From Bradyrhizobium sp. RD5-C2 (GTDB taxonomy: Bacteria; Pseudomonadota; Alphaproteobacteria; Rhizobiales; Xanthobacteraceae): a stretch of 64,000 nt of DNA. Every line of letters starts with the position of its first letter. The stretch's first letter is position 1. Made by a program: the position numbers and the translations under genes. The stretch is from contig NZ_BOVL01000011.1 of assembly GCF_019972155.1 (NCBI RefSeq), positions 195,503 through 259,502 of the forward strand, given 5' to 3'. Positions 63,444 to 64,000 of the stretch are shown piece by piece. The notes beneath the pieces were generated by a model, which was not told the DNA's origin, made no database searches, and saw nothing but the letters and a program-made list of their open reading frames with translations.

Positions 63444-64000
63444 CTAGGCGGCCTCAGCATTTGATCGACGGTCGCTTACCGCGGCCGTCGAGGCTGCCGT
63501 CTGGTCGAAGGCCGACCGCGGCGCAATGTACCAGAGCAGGAAGAGCAGCCCGGTGCCGTTCGTGAGCAGGGCTGTCGAAAGCGGCACGTTAAGAAGAACT
63601 TGCGGAAGAAGGCCCGCGGATAGCAGCACGAATTGCGGCGGCAACCCGGACGAGAGGCGATTGCCGAGGGCAATGATCAGGCCGCAGCCCAGCGCGGACA
63701 CCGGGGCGAGCACGAGGCCGACCGAAGCGATGCCTTCGGTGGCAAACAGCGAAGCGTTGAAAGCACCGAGATCATAGGACCTGGCCATGACGGCCCATAT
63801 CGGCTCGTTGTAGGCGCACGCGACCACAAGCTTCACGGCGTTGATCTGGCAGAAATGGGTCAGCGGATGTGCCGAGAAGTAGTTGTTGTAGATTTCGAGG
63901 GCGAGCGACGGGATCGCAACCATCCTGGTGTTGACGGTGCCGAAATAGACCAGTCCGGGGGTCAGTGGAAACAAGTCGGTCTTGACCAGCACGAACAGGA
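63444..64000 (-). CDS. C-terminal part of a polytopic membrane protein, 5' end outside window
   Basis: The minus-strand frame is open from the right edge to a stop at 63444, about 185 residues. Three hydrophobic segments are visible (VGLVLAPVSALGCGLIIALG, FVLLSAGLLPQVLLNVPLS, GTGLLFLLWYIAP). Upstream ALEIYNNYFSAHPLTHFCQI resembles a periplasmic loop of oligosaccharide polymerase-like proteins. A Wzy-type polymerase would suit the locus, but the fragment is too short to decide. The true start lies beyond 64000. Confidence 0.55.
   Translation of the reverse strand, partial: LFVLVKTDLFPLTPGLVYFGTVNTRMVAIPSLALEIYNNYFSAHPLTHFCQINAVKLVVACAYNEPIWAVMARSYDLGAFNASLFATEGIASVGLVLAPVSALGCGLIIALGNRLSSGLPPQFVLLSAGLLPQVLLNVPLSTALLTNGTGLLFLLWYIAPRSAFDQTAASTAAVSDRRSNAEAA

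Overview
The window is G+C-rich DNA with dense, mostly co-oriented genes. It looks like a chromosomal segment of a Bradyrhizobium-type alphaproteobacterium. That placement is an inference from gene families, codon usage by eye, and two intergenic repeat types (13579-13622, 19638-19724 and 8002-8143) that resemble repeats I associate with Bradyrhizobium and its relatives. No tRNA, rRNA, CRISPR array, insertion sequence or phage gene was recognised.

Region 1 (1 to about 14.8 kb) is metabolic. It holds a partial FAD/Fe-S 2-hydroxy-acid type dehydrogenase, a GntR/FCD repressor, and two paralogous serine-glyoxylate-type aminotransferases around an MFS carrier. An enoyl-CoA hydratase-like protein follows. 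Next comes a tripartite tricarboxylate transporter (TctC, TctB, TctA) that is split by the methylthioadenosine salvage pair mtnP-mtnA. A class III CoA-transferase on the minus strand closes the region.

Region 2 (about 15.1 to 63.4 kb) is one very large surface-polysaccharide locus, almost all on the plus strand. It encodes a Wzx-type flippase, a Wzm/Wzt ABC exporter with a C-terminal carbohydrate-binding domain on Wzt, and eleven glycosyltransferase-like proteins. It also has five SAM methyltransferases, two hexapeptide acyltransferases, three NAD-dependent epimerase/dehydratases and four asparagine-synthetase-type amidotransferases. Enzymes for a complete WbpA/B/E/D/I (WlbA-D) type route from UDP-GlcNAc to UDP-2,3-diacetamido-mannuronic acid are present but scattered (62105, 33551, 46583, 34486, 60849). 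In the middle sit a winged-helix regulator with a clear two-operator promoter, a NusG/RfaH-like antiterminator, and a leader with hairpins and an ops-like motif. A fragment of a membrane protein begins on the minus strand at the right edge.

The most unusual feature is a set of related GT-B-fold proteins that I call X, Y and Z. X occurs three times (27459, 47738, 52686), Y twice (49256, 54166) and Z twice (26255, 55771), in repeated X-Y or X-Z order next to amidotransferase genes. X and Z each carry a conserved four-cysteine cluster in the same part of the fold. There is also a FemAB/GNAT-like acyltransferase fused to a NodB-like deacetylase domain, beside an ATP-grasp ligase and a metallophosphoesterase. 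Together these suggest a polymer rich in amide-modified (uronamide or aminoacyl) diacetamido uronic acids. The enzyme families are seen in the sequence; the polymer chemistry is inference. No initiating phosphoglycosyltransferase and no Wza/Wzc-type gene was found in the window.
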